From Chlorokybus atmophyticus (taxonomy: Eukaryota; Streptophyta; Chlorokybophyceae; Chlorokybales; Chlorokybaceae): 64,000 nucleotides of DNA. The position numbers and the translations under genes were made by a program. Positions 25,443-46,111 of this stretch are shown here, one piece after another. The stretch lies in assembly GCA_009103225.1 (NCBI GenBank), contig RHPI01003389.1:240785-304784 (forward strand), in the 5' to 3' direction. Position 1 is the first letter of the stretch. Each line of letters opens with the position of its first letter. The notes under the pieces were generated by a model. It was not told where the DNA came from. It worked only from the letters and a program-made list of their open reading frames with translations, and did no database searches.

Positions 25443-25998
25443 CGCCAACCTCTCCCCTCTTCTTGGCCCTGTCTCTCCCGCTCTCAACACCGCCCCGCAC
25501 AATCACGATGACAACAACCCCGCCAACTACACCGCCGCCGCTGCTGCTGCCGCCGCCAAAACCCTAACGTCCAGCTCACGCTATTGAATTCCGCCACATC
25601 CACCCTACTTAACACTTACACCAACTAAACACCCACAACATCAGTATCACGTCACCGTTATCAGCTCTAAACGGGGCAGACACCAGCGCGGCAAACAGTT
25701 TGAGTCCGTAATGCGATCGGACGGTTTTGAGAGATCCAAACCGCGGCTGTTAGCGACGTGGCATGCTTTTGGAAGCCTGTAAGAGCCTGGAGATACACCT
25801 GTTGCTTGTGATATGGTGTCCCAGATACGCCAAGCGTAAATTGGCGCGCCAGCTGTTGTTTGGTTTGCTGCCATTTCAAACAGCAATTGGCAAATCTCAA
25901 CAGGCGGCGCAGTGGTTGCAGGCGGCGGCGGCGGTGCTGGCGTGCGGGGGGGCGCGAGGAAGTTAGGCAGAGTGTCCAAGGGCTAACCAGCAGACTGC
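25443..25998. promoter_or_regulatory. Shared upstream region with telobox (helicase/desaturase)
   Basis: This 556-bp region lies between divergent starts. AAAACCCTAAC at 25558-25568 matches the plant telobox (AAACCCTAA), which is known to co-occur in promoters of translation-related genes. It lies 116 bp from the helicase ATG. GCC-rich runs flank it. Confidence 0.6.
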
Positions 25999-27866
25999 AT
26001 GGCGTCTGCAGCCGTGGCGGAACCACCCGCCGGGGACAGCGCCGCCTCAGAGACCATGGCAAACGGCGGGCCTGTTAAGCTCATGGACCACATCTTCCCG
26101 GAGACCACTGCGGACGTGCGCCGCCGCCATGGGGCTGCCGGCATGCCGTCGTCAGACTACTTCATTGTGGACGGGCCTCAGGTGCGGCTGTTTGCCTTGC
26201 ATTGCGCATGTTCTGAGGCAGCAAACCCTAGCTGAGACAGCGTCGCTGAGGCAACAGAAGTGACTCGAAATGGTCGCTTTGTTTTTTGTCCGTAACGCAT
26301 TGATCACACGCGCGTGATGGTATGGTGCCCATGCTTATTTTGGGGTTGAAGCACACCAGCTTGTCTCAAAACCAGCTGTTTGACTGTGAAGTTGTACGAA
26401 CTGCACAATGAATCTGTATGTGAGGTCTAAGGCATGCAATGCGTGTGCACTGCCCTCCTGTTATAGCTGATCAGCGTATTTATCGCGGTTAGTGCAGTTG
26501 CATGCTGGCAGTTGTATGTTCTGTTCGTCGTGCGATCAATGTCAAGCACTAAGGACTGGCCGTTGAAGTACCAAGTATGTGACGTACCACGCCTGATAGC
26601 GTATGCTTGTAGTGTACCACGCCTAGCTTAGTATGTGCTCTGTGTCATGGCTTGTGCGACTTCTGGTAAACTATACTGGATTGTGCGAGAGCTTGTCAGG
26701 TGCAGCAAATAACCTAGTGCTGTCAGCCGCAGTGTGTGTTATTGGTTGCCTGCCCGCTCATGTGATAAGCCATTGTTAACTGTGGCATCAACAGGCACAC
26801 CACAAGCGACACGTGGCCATCCTGAAGGCGCATCCTGAAGTCAAGCAGCTGATTACCACTGATCCTGCGGTGGCCTGGTGGATTATCGCTGTCAACGTCT
26901 TGCAGTTTGGTCTCGCATGGGCTGTGCAGCGCTACTTCTCATGGCCTGCCATGCTGGTCTTGTCATACACTGTTGGTAAGCGCAAGTGTACTTGTTAGCC
27001 GTGGACACTGTTTGCTTTGCAATGACGGTGTATATGCTTAGCTTGCTAATTGCGCTGTTGCACAGTTTGCACTGCTTCCATTCGCTATTTCACACGGTCT
27101 ATATGTTTGCTCAGGCGCTACAGCTATGCACGCGATGTGGGTTCTCGTGCACGAGTGCACTCACAATGTCGTTCACTCCTCGCCATTGCTGAACAACCTG
27201 TTCCTTCTGCTGGCCAACTCGTCGATCATCTTCCCGTCGGTTGTGTCTTTCAAGCACTATCACCTCCGCCACCACCAGCACCTCAATGATGTGTACTCCG
27301 ACCCGGACCTGCCCGGCCCGTGGGAGATCAACTTTGCTGGCAACAGCGCCCTGGGCAAGGCCCTTTGGCTAGCTGGCTTCCCCATCTTCATGAGTCTGCG
27401 CATGCTGCGGTACCTGCAGAAGCACAACCCCCCGACCGGCTGGGTGGTGGCCAACATCATCTCCCAAGCCATTGTTATCCTTTCCGTCTACCAATTCATC
27501 GGCCTGAAGGCCCTGGTGTACCTCACTATCTCATCTTACTCCTCCATCAGCCTGCACCCCTTTGGCGCCCGCTGGATTCAGGAGCATTATGCATTTTTGC
27601 CCCAGCAGGAGACTTATTCGTACTACGGTATTGGCAACCTGTTTTGCTTCAATATTGGATACCACAACGAGCACCATGACTTCACGTCTATCCCCGCGAG
27701 CAAGCTGCCCGCGCTGAAGAGCATGGCATCAGAGTTTTATGATCCCCTTTATTCGCACACTTCCTACATTACGCTGTTGTGGAAGTTCATCACAGACCCT
27801 TCGCTCACGCTGAGAAGTCGAGTAGTGCGTGAGACTGACAAGTCTATCCGCACCAATTTTTGGTAA
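25999..27866 (+). CDS. DES1: Sphingolipid delta-4 desaturase
   Basis: Three exons: 25999-26181, 26795-26975 and 27115-27866; 371 residues. The enzyme inserts the delta-4 double bond into the dihydroceramide base in the endoplasmic reticulum. The three histidine boxes that bind the di-iron centre are present: HECTH (134-138), HLRHH (171-175) and HNEHH (305-309). Hydrophobic stretches occur at 79-120, 148-164 and in the middle of exon 3. The region before the membrane part (FIVDGPQ|AHHKRHVAILKAHPEVKQL) is typical of DEGS proteins. Start ATG 25999; an in-frame ATG at 26056 is an alternative. Intron 1 carries AAACCCTAG (26223-26231). The C-terminus lacks an obvious KKXX retrieval signal. The identification is firm. 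Confidence 0.95.
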
Positions 27867-29427
27867 GATGAGTTGTCATGCGGCACAATTGTAGTCACTA
27901 GATGCGTAGTGGACACATTGTATGTGTATGTGTTTGTTGACATTCTAGTTATTTCTTTGTGTGGTTCTTTGCCTGCCAGCCAATAACGGCAGGTTTGCCA
28001 GTGTGCAAGCTTTGCTGCACTTGTGCCATTGCAACATAGCTGTCTGCCTGGGCTCGCACACCCTTATGTTACTTCTGTTGGTCATATGAGAATAATACCA
28101 AAAGCAAAGTTAGGCCTGCAAAACCAGACCGCATCTGCCCAGGCACAGCTTGTTGCAACGGCACAAGAACAACAAATCTTGCACTTTAACCAGGTGGGAC
28201 TGTTCTTTGTATAAGCAACAGTACCACTCAGGCCTGGGCTTCAAGTGCAGCCTTGAGTTTCAGCGCTGGTATCAGCATGAGCCCCTGCAGGTGCTGAGTG
28301 AGGTGATGATGCGCGCATTAGCAAGGTGGTCGGACGGGTCCGCAAAGCTGAAGACACGGGAAGGTGTGGTGTGAGCAGTGATAGGGATATGGTGTTTGTG
28401 GTGCCTAGTGTCAGATTTGATAACACGTAGAGCATGTTGGGACTGCACCAAGTTGACTGTACATATATGTTGTTGAGCTTTATGCTTCTTCTACGTGAGG
28501 TATGTGGTATGTCAGTTTCGCCACCAACCTTATGCTGGTGACCGAGTAGGGCGCCCGGAGACACTGTTGGTGACACGACAACAACGACAAGAAGCCGTAA
28601 CGGCTATTGACGGTGTCGGGGTGCTGTGGTGCAAGGCTGTGCGTGCATGCGTACGTTCATGCATGCGCGTGTGTGCGATAAATGACATGTGGGACCCCTG
28701 TACACCTGTACATAGTAGTGTGTGGGTTTAGTTTTTGTCATGTTTCAGCAATGTCCTGTCAGGTGATTTTTGCTGATTTCAATCAATTGACACGCATCAC
28801 GATTGCAATGTACCAGACTATGCGCAGCACACCGTACAGAGTATCTGATAGTCACCAACATACAGTCAATGCTGCAAGTATGGCACCTGGGGTGGTTGGA
28901 ACTTCCAACCAACTGGGAAGGTTACAGTTGTGGTTGATACTGTGGACTCCACATGAGACGATGCAACACTGCACGCATTACCGCCAGCTTGAAAAGAGAG
29001 CAACAGCACATGTGAGGTGGTTGAAGTTCGCTATCTCTGTTCGCCGCTGATTCGTTGATGGTAGACCAATGTACACTTGCATCCCTCAATGCATGCGCAC
29101 TACTGCAGGTAAACATGAGCTCCATAAGGCTATGTGTCTCATACACAGTGCTTGCACTGCACATAGCTAGCCCCCCTCAGCCAGCTCCTTTGGTGAAGTA
29201 TAGTGTGAGGTGAACTTGTGTGTTGGAAGTTCATGTGAGTTCATGCGCGTGCTGCTGTGTGCATGACCCCTCAGCCATATGCGTGTGGTTGACCTTGTTA
29301 CACCTGATACACGCAAGTTGCGTCTGATATATGCGGCAAAGTTGAGCCGTGCGCACGGGCAACTGCGGAATGTATTACTGACCTTTGACAATCACTCTTC
29401 ACACAATGGATTGTGAAAGAGAAAAAA
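27867..29427. other. Convergent intergenic region, no gene recognised
   Basis: This holds the 3' flanks of the desaturase and the AAA+ gene. Short frames show no motifs. Minor structure: TGGTTGGAA/TTCCAACCA hairpin (28893-28911). Confidence 0.6.
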
Positions 29428-37246
<7,819 letters not shown>

Positions 37247-37308
37247 GCTGGTGTTGTGGTTGTGGTGGTTGAGGTCGTGGTTGTGGGGGATAGGGATAGA
37301 CGCTTGGG

Positions 37309-37700
<392 letters not shown>

Positions 37701-37880
37701 ATTTTCATGCTTCGACAATGATTGCAGCACGCATCCCACCTTGCAATTCCGTGTGCACATTGGACACAAAACAGGGGATGAGCAAACATTGCGCTGAGTT
37801 GTACGCGTTGCTGTGTTGTACACGCTACAAGGAACTTGCATCGGACATCATGACATCGTATGTTTGGGTAGTATCGTGTC

Positions 37881-38008
37881 GCATATATCTGTGCGCTTGA
37901 TAAGCAGCAACAGCAACAGCAAGGGGACAATTGCAACAACGAACACTACAACCGACCTTCGCCTACCCACCCTACCCTTACACCACTACCTAAGGGCCAC
38001 GGCAATGG
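37881..38008 (+). repeat. Dispersed repeat, copy A
   Basis: This matches the minus strand of 21577-21717 from GCATATATC(T/C)GTGCGCTTG to CTAAGGGCCACGGCAATGG. The two copies are about 16 kb apart in inverted orientation. Neither lies in a gene. Confidence 0.75.
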
Positions 38009-39230
38009 CATTGCATGTGTTTGTTGAGTTGCGACACACAGGACAGTCATCACGTCAAGCCAGGACATGTAGATACAGCTAGCAGCAGGCTCCTTGATAA
38101 CACGAACATGACAGCAGTAGGCATGTACATTGACTACTGCTAGCATCGCTGGCTCTCTAGCCACACCATCATGCATCACTTTGGTACTCATCAGTCGCCT
38201 CACATATCCTCATACCCACCCACCCCCACCCACACCACACCCTCCCAGCAAGCAGATGGGGGCGGCGGACAGCCAGACCATGCCCATCTGTCAGAGACAT
38301 TGTCATAGCAGAGTCTATGCAACTCGACTAGCTCAGAGATTGTGGAGCAGGACTTGCAAAAACCAAGAGGGCATGCATGTTTGCAGAGATGATCATGCAA
38401 GCCGTTACAACACTCCGCACCACGCAGTGCAACGAAGCAGCAGCAATAACTTATGAGCACAAGTGAGGTGCTCGGGAGTGCAGAGTCAGCAGGTAGTGTT
38501 GGCCAGGTAGTGCCCCCCGCCGCCCGCGCGCGCACAGAAGCGCAACAACATACGTGTGCTCAATGTGCAATAAGCACTTGGACAATCTTATTGTTTGTCA
38601 CCGTAAGATTGTTAGTTTGTTACCACTTGTCACTAGCTGCATACGGTGATGGCATGGACTACCAAATGGGTACTTGAACACCAATGCACATTTGCACATG
38701 TCAAGGCAAACACAGGAGTTGCGAGTGCAGCAGCACAGCGTGCAAAGGAATACATCTCAGAGCAGGGGCCCTTGACAGATGTGTAGCATGATACCTGCAC
38801 ACAAGCAGCAAGGCAGACATCGCAGATGCTTGCACCCGCTTGCTTGCTTTGCTAGGGGCATGGGCCAGCCCATGTGGTTGTGATAGTGGTGTGCTCATGC
38901 TGAATTGTAACCAAGCACTTTTGTTTATTTGCTTTTTTGCTGTGATGCTGTACAATTCCCTCGTCATTCTTTTGTACACTTGACTCCGAAAATGCAGGAC
39001 AGGAGCCAGAGAATGATATGCGACCAGGACCTTGTTGTGTATGACTTGGATTGCTACCAACAAAGTGCACACGATGACATTCGCAAGCCATAAGTTTGTG
39101 ACAGCACTAGCAAGAGACCAGCATGCGCGAGTCTGAACAGTCTGGACAGCTTTGCGCACCAGCGCGTGCTTTCCACATCAATGCTTATCAATAGGCAGGC
39201 ATCAGGGTCAACCTGAAGTTGTACTTAGAG

Positions 39231-42200
39231 CTACCGCAATGGCTGTGCTGATTTCAGCAATCGCTTCAATGCAGACAGCCAAACACCACATTCATCCCAA
39301 TCTGTCATGGTCAAAGCCACTTGCAGGTGGTTGGCACTCGCAAAGTCACCGGCATCCAAAGCCTGCACGAACAGCGAGGCGTCAGCGGCCATCCTGAAAT
39401 ACAATATGACGAGCAATTGCATAAAACTGCATGAACCGTACCTTGCACAGCTGCAGCAACTTGTCAACAACACCGGGTGACACATCACCAATGTTCAACT
39501 TGAAGAGCAGGGTTGCAATACGCTTCGAGTTGTCATCCATCTCGCGGCGTTTAGCAGGGTGGTTAGCAGCAGCACCAGCACACGTCTCATACAACCGAGT
39601 CAACGATGACACGATTGGCTTAAGATTGCCTGTTCAAGCTATGCTCAGAAACACGACAACCTGTGCCACGACATGGCATTGGATAAAATCTCACCTTGCA
39701 CTTGTGACGTGTCCACAGTACCCATGCTAATATTGGTAGGGACGACATTCACAGGTGGTGACGGAGGAGGTGCGGGCTGTGCTGCCGGTGGCAGAGGGGC
39801 AGGCATGGACTGTTGCTGTAGTTGTTGCGGTTGCAAAGGCATCGTCTGTGGTTGCATCTGCATCTGCATCTGCTGCGGTTGCATAGCTTGAGGAGGCAAC
39901 ACCTGCATTGGTGGTGGGGGACCTTGTGGCCCGCCCGGGCGCTGCATCTGTGGCTGGGGGACTGAAGGCGCGGGTTGCATGGGCTGCATGGGTTGCAATG
40001 GGGGTGGTATGTTTTTGGGTACAAAGACTCCCGCAGGAGGTGCATATGCGCCAGGACGGGGGGGACCCTGAGGCATCATTGCCGACGGAGCCTGAGATGC
40101 ACAACAGTTCTAAGACAACATTGCAGATAAACGCTTCTCCACATAGTTGACATGAATGCTGCATGTCAGCAGCATGAACGTGCTGCAGCACCTGGTAAGC
40201 TGGCGGCCCAGACGCGAGTTGGTATGATGGCGGTGCCGGGGTGGCCACGGGAGCTGGCTTCATCATGGTTGGTTGCTGCGGTGGAAGGTTTGCGGGCGGC
40301 TGGTACTCAGGGGCCGAGTAAGTTTGCTGAGGGGGCGTAAACACCGTTGGCATGGATGGTCCAGTGTACTGCGACGATGCAGCATACTGCGACGGTGCAG
40401 TGTACTGCGGAGGTGCAGCTGTTGTTGCAGGTGTATAGTACTGCTGACTGGACGCACCAGGTTGCGGAGCGTAGGTAGACGGCTGCTGGTACTGCTGCAG
40501 ACCAATGTCAACAACTTGATGTATAGACTGGCAGAGCGAAGGCACATCATGGTTGGCAGCACCAAAGATGAATAACCTTACCGATGAGTAAGCAGACGTG
40601 TCCATGGCTGGTGTGGGATACAGCGTATTGTCAACAGCCTTGCGACTGCCAACAGGTGCTGCTTGTTGATACGCTGTTGTGGATGCTGGCTGCGTCTGGT
40701 AAGCGGTCTGGTAGGACTGCTGGGCGGCAGCGTACTGGGGCTCTTGCTGCTGCTGCTGCTGCTGCTGGTGTTGTTGCTGACTGTCTGCTTCGCTTGTAGT
40801 TGCCTGAGGCTCCTCAAGTTGGAATGGGAATGCTGGTTGCGGCACGTCAGGTGGCAGCTCAACTGCACACCAGCAACAGCAATCAGCCACCAACATGCTG
40901 CATTACACAATGGAATACTGCATGCCATTGCGCCACCAGCTCTCCACCCACCCTTCTCTCGCGCACCCTTGACTAGCAATGCAACACTGCAAAGAGTATG
41001 CTAGGGAGCAGACGTTGACCAACAAGTAACCTACCGTTGCCGCTTCGGTAAATGCGATCTTTCAGTACTGCCGCATCATCAAAGCTCTCATCCTCCTTCA
41101 CCATGCCCAAGTACTGCATGGCTGTCACAAGGCGACCTTGGCTTGCTAGCAGCTCAGCATACCCAGTGATAAGTTTTGACATAGTTTCTCCGGCATGTTT
41201 ACGACCGGTTGCTGTCGACAGCACCACAGCCTTTTCGATGATGTCCTGAAGTAGCAATGCTCACAATCAGCTTCAAAGTCAATGGATTGAGCAACTCACA
41301 ATGTTCAAGTGCAACACACTAACCTGGAGTGTCTCCACGGAGGCTTTTGAAGATGTTTTGTACTTCTGAGACCACATTGACACGGCTTGTTCAATGCTGC
41401 CAGCGCAGATATAGCACAGTGTGGCTGCCTGTGACACCAATGTTGGTCAGCAGGCACAAAGCCACATCACTGCAACCAACAAGGGTACGGTTGCAAACGC
41501 TGTTGTACGTAGCGGCAAGTTTTTTTTTTTGGGGGGCATGCAGTAATATGGACTAGACAATGTGCGTGCATGCATGCTGTACTGAGGTTTGGTTGGTGTT
41601 GGTACCTGAGGGTCAACAGGAAGAAGGCGTGCAGCAAGAGCTTCACACAACGGTGCCCACTCCCTGGGAGCTGCATATGTGCACAACAATGCCAGAGTCT
41701 CCTTCCATTCATGCAACGGTCGTACTTTAATCAATTCAAACAAATCCTTCTTCATGACAGCTGACATCAACTGCATAGACAAAGGAAGTTAGTGCAGGAG
41801 CAACGTACTGCTCCACTGACTCGCAGCAGCTGTTGCAAAGCTGATAATGCGCAAGCTTAGCAGCAGCTGAGACAGCATACCCTCATGTACGGCCGCGGGT
41901 GCCGCAGTATGAACATGTCCTGTGTCTTTTGCCAAAGCGCGGTGCCGCCCACGGAAGCCAACAATAGAGCATCGGCCAGTCTGTCAGCTGCTATGCATGC
42001 AGCAACTGCAGCTTCGTAATTGCCCAGAACAAGCGCTCGCTGCACAGCCATGTCGACTTCATCTGCTGTTCCATTGGAGTCTGCAGCAATGGGCATGGTC
42101 AGCTCATAGAACCAAACAGTAAGGGGGAAAACAGCAAAAAAATACGAAGGAACACACAACTGGGGGATGGGAGGGGGCGCCACCAAAAAGCTACAGAATT

Positions 42201-45200
42201 GTAAGTACCTTTGTTGTCAGTGGCAATGCTGGGAGGTGGGGGTGGAACAGGGGGAAGTGGCTGTGTGCCAAGGTTTTCAAAAAAGGATTCGCCGTCATCA
42301 TTAACTCCTCCAACTAAGGCAACAAAACTGGCTGTTGGTTGCGATAGACGTGACTGACAAGAGCAAAACCAAACATCATCTGAAACCCTTACCTGCAGGT
42401 GAGTCGCTCACTGAAACTTGCGCCACCTTGTCTGTGAGTTGCTCGGTTGCATCGGTGAGCCCGTTCTCGACGGTGGCCACAGGGGCATCCGCAAAGTCCA
42501 AATGCGCAAGCAACTGCCGTCGCGCATCTGGCTCATACAATATCCGCAAGAAGGCCCAGGTCTGCTTGTCTTCAGGGTCACTGGAAACGCATGTTGCTTG
42601 AGTGGCAACCAATGCAACAACTCATGGCAACTGAGTCACGCATGCAACGCTCGCAAGCTGCTGGCATCAGTACTGTATGCAGGGCGCAAAACTTTAGGAC
42701 GTACCTGGAGTTCACTGCCTTGCTCTCGCAGAAAGTGCGGATGCTGTCACGGTGAGCGCTGCCAACTGCAACCTCAAAACTGTCTGAACGCCCTACCAAA
42801 CCCTCTTCCGTAACAACTGAGTGTATGTGCACCTGTGATATTAAAGTAAGATAAAAGAGGCTAAAGCTCTGCACGGCTAGTGTTGCCTGCGGCCTGTTCT
42901 GCGTTGAAGATAAGCTGTGGCATACCTCAGACTTGTCACTGGTATCTGCCTTAGCTTGGAATGTCACGAGCTTGGAGCCAAAACCAAAGCTGGCACCGAT
43001 AGGTCTTCTCAACCATGTAGGTGCGCGCTTCATTGCTGCAACACCAAGACAGCTTACACCCATGTCCCCTTACTGAGTCCTGCCAATAAGCACTTGCAAT
43101 ACCTGTGCTTGTAACAGAGGTCTCTGTCACCGTCCGAAAATCTGCTGTGATGCTGTCTGTCGCAGTTGTTGAAAGCTTGCTCAAGTCCTGAAAGCGCATG
43201 CGCACATTGGTTACACGTCTTCTTGGCATGCACCTAATAGGGGCTTGTTGCGAAGACCTTGACTAAACACAGTCACAGTGAAGCAGTAGGCAAGGCATCA
43301 GTACCGCCAGCTCCTCTTACTTGCAGGTTGTGCAACGTCACATTCGAATCAAATGATGAAGTTGAAAAGATGCCCGGCGTCCGTGGCGCCCATTGAACGT
43401 CAAAATTCCAATTCTCGCTTGGAGGCAACTCGCAAAGCACCTGAGCAGTATCCCAGTACGTTTTTTAACAGGCATGCTTTGTTCAAAACCCGGTACCATG
43501 CATTTATTGGCAATGTCAAAATTACCTCTCCAGAATGTGTGTCCCAGCACAACGTACGATTATCCTTTGCACAGGTCAGTAGCAGTGCACTATCGCTTGG
43601 ACACCATGCCATGGCCAAAACACCTGTGATGACCAGCATGAGAACTGTGTTGTGGTTGGGGTGAGCTAGCCTGCTCACCATACCGCTTATGCAGTTGCCA
43701 AAACTAGCACCAAGTTGACGTGCTAGAAGGCACATGGGGTTCACATACAACACCAGCTGCAACTTGCACATTACCTTTGGAGTGCTCTGTCAACTCTCGC
43801 AGCGGCGATATTGAATTGCGCAGATCCCAAACCTGGCATTGCCAGGTTAGGAATCCACAGCACCAGTGTAAGAGGGACAATCAGACTACGGCACAACTAA
43901 CATAAAATACCTGTAATGATGGTGATCGATCATCGTCTGAAGCAACAATCAACTGGGTAGGAACATCAGGATTCCATTGCAACGCAGAACATCGCCGCCT
44001 CATCGATGGGTCCACAAAACTGCAAGCATGCCACGAATGTTGATGCTCCTCACCCATCACGTGACAGGGGAGGCGCAAACTGATAACACTAGCATGGCTG
44101 TGCCCCCCCGCTCCACATGCAACTACTCCACAGGCCAGTACCTGATGACCGGCTTCTGACGCTTCAAGTCCCAAATGACAGTGTTGCCATTGATGGATGT
44201 TGACGCCAAGATGTGTTGCACTTTCCTGTTCCAAGATAGGTGTGATATTTCCCCTTGTGACCCCTGTGATGACCCTCCCTGCGGAACAAGGCTTCAACAA
44301 AAGCAATAACTACGATGACATGCAGGACAGCAGTGTTCATGTGTTATTGTGGTGTGTGGACTGTACAACAAACCGGTGGACTGATTGCTTGCCTTCAATG
44401 CGGGGTACATGGATGGTGCTGCTGGGTCAGTCAAGTCCCAAATGCAGAGCTCTCCATCTTGCGCGCCTGTTGCCAGCAAGTTGGGGCTGAAGGTGTTAAA
44501 CTCCAGTCCTTTCACCTAATAACCAGCAGCTACAGTCAATGCGCAAGCACAAACAACTATTACTGCATCACGAGTGACTTGAGATCGTCTGCCAACTGGT
44601 GGCACACAATGCCGTACCGCTCCTGAGTGCTTTTGCAGCTTGGCGACCAACGTACCAGTTGCAGCTTCCCCACTAGCAATGCAATGGCGACGTGTCAGTA
44701 CTGACAGCCGTACATGCACGCATGCAACGCTGCCCGTGCTAGCGTTAGTAAGGCAGAACTTATAGCCAACAATATCACGTCAGCAGAAGGTCTGCAATAC
44801 AGTTGCACGCGTCACATTGCCACTTGAATTCAATGACTTGATGATAAAGCGATGCACAGCGGCATGAGTATGCCATATTGTAATTGTGGCTGAATGCATG
44901 CTGCAACTGCACTTCATGCATGCTTACGAGGCACCAGCCAAGGAAACCACCTCAGCATCTTCTCTGGGTTCCACACGCACACCATGCCGTCGGCAAGGCC
45001 GCCAGCGAGCAAACCCGACACGCCCCAGGAGAGCCTGTGGAACTTCTCCTCAGCTGTGAGGGGCTGTCCAATGAGCGGCATATCCGTCTCAGGCTGTGTG
45101 AGGTCCAGGCCGAAGATCTCCACGCAGGCGGTAGTGGAGAACGACAGGTCGATGGCCCCTGCCATCGTCCCTGTGGCCATGTAAGGCCCCGAGGGCGCAA

Positions 45201-45240
45201 AGGCCACCGTGGCCGACCTGGCCACCTGTTTCACCGTCAT
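39231..45240 (-). CDS. SEC31: SEC31, outer-coat subunit of COPII vesicles
   Basis: Twenty-two exons: 44951-45240, 44618-44672, 44393-44515, 44142-44278, 43911-44019, 43775-43832, 43526-43623, 43321-43440, 43103-43187, 42926-43035, 42705-42832, 42393-42580, 42209-42313, 41881-42080, 41606-41770, 41324-41428, 41035-41245, 40582-40862, 40192-40494, 39695-40091, 39442-39629 and 39231-39362; 1,195 residues. SEC31 and SEC13 build the cage around ER exit vesicles. WD40 repeats fill 1-330 ([45 protein letters not shown]). [17 protein letters not shown] (about 370) and [11 protein letters not shown] are SEC31 signatures. The helical ancestral coat element spans about 536-762, a Pro/Gln/Tyr-rich SEC23-binding region 763-1090, and the C-terminal helical domain ([23 protein letters not shown]) ends the protein. 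Intron 3 uses a GC donor (AAG|gcaagc). Divergent from NCA1. Identity is certain. Confidence 0.96.
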
Positions 45241-46111
45241 CCTGGCCGACCTTGCCGCGCACAGGCTCCTCGGCCAACAACCCTAAACCGCAAGCAGGGG
45301 TGGCAAAGCTCAAACGTAGGGGCCCAGCATGCACCAGCCTTAATGCTGCAACTATACTCTCAGCAACACGTCAGTGCTTATCATCCAAACGACTCAAGCA
45401 TGCCCTCGCGCCCGCCGCCCTCGCCGTCGCCGCCGGCAACGCCGGGCATGCCGCAAACCAGGGCGGCAAAAGCTGATTGCAACGACCGCGCAGTTGATAT
45501 CAATGCTTTTAGCACGTTTAGCCTCGATGTCAAGCTGACCGTAAGCCCTAATCTCAACCAATGCTTTGCAAAACTAGCACTACGGAGTAAATTGTTTCAC
45601 CACGTAGGCAACGCCGGCGGCGGTGGCTGTGGCGGCGGCGGCGGCGGCGACGAGAAGGGTGTGAGGAGCTTGTCATGTGCTGGTCTGGTTGAAGGGAGAC
45701 ACGTGCTTGCCGCTGAAGAACAAGCAAGCGTAAGGTTCGGTTGCACCACAGCGCACGCAACTTTGAGCATGGAGCAAGTTTCAGCTTGTGGTATAAGGTG
45801 GCGGTGGCTGTCTTGGAGCCGGTTTATGGCGGCAATTCACATGCACGAGGGTCTTTTGATAGAGGCATAGCCTAGCATCACACAGCTGACGAACTGACAT
45901 CTACACATTGCAAGCTGTGGCGTGCTGCGCTGCTTGGCATGCAGCCGAGTTAAGCTACTCACGCACAGTGAACGGACCAATGGATGACGGTTGTTTGTAT
46001 GGAAAGACACACGCATGTATAGCATAGGCTGCTTGGCAGCATTCACAGCCGTCGTTGCCTGCGCAGGCTGGCTGTTCTGCTGCTGTGCCAAAATTTGCGA
46101 CAGTTCCGGCA
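45241..46111. promoter_or_regulatory. Shared upstream region of SEC31 and NCA1
   Basis: This 871-bp region lies between divergent starts. AACCCTAAACC (45279-45289), 39 bp from the SEC31 ATG, is a permutation of the plant-type telomere repeat. GGC runs occur at 45614-45645. The region is open in one plus frame (44884-45870), but that frame overlaps SEC31 exon 1 antisense and has no domain. Confidence 0.5.

Noticed and set aside
44884-45870. 328-residue plus-strand frame
   Set aside because: It is antisense to SEC31 exon 1 and runs into GC-rich upstream DNA; no domain or codon bias.
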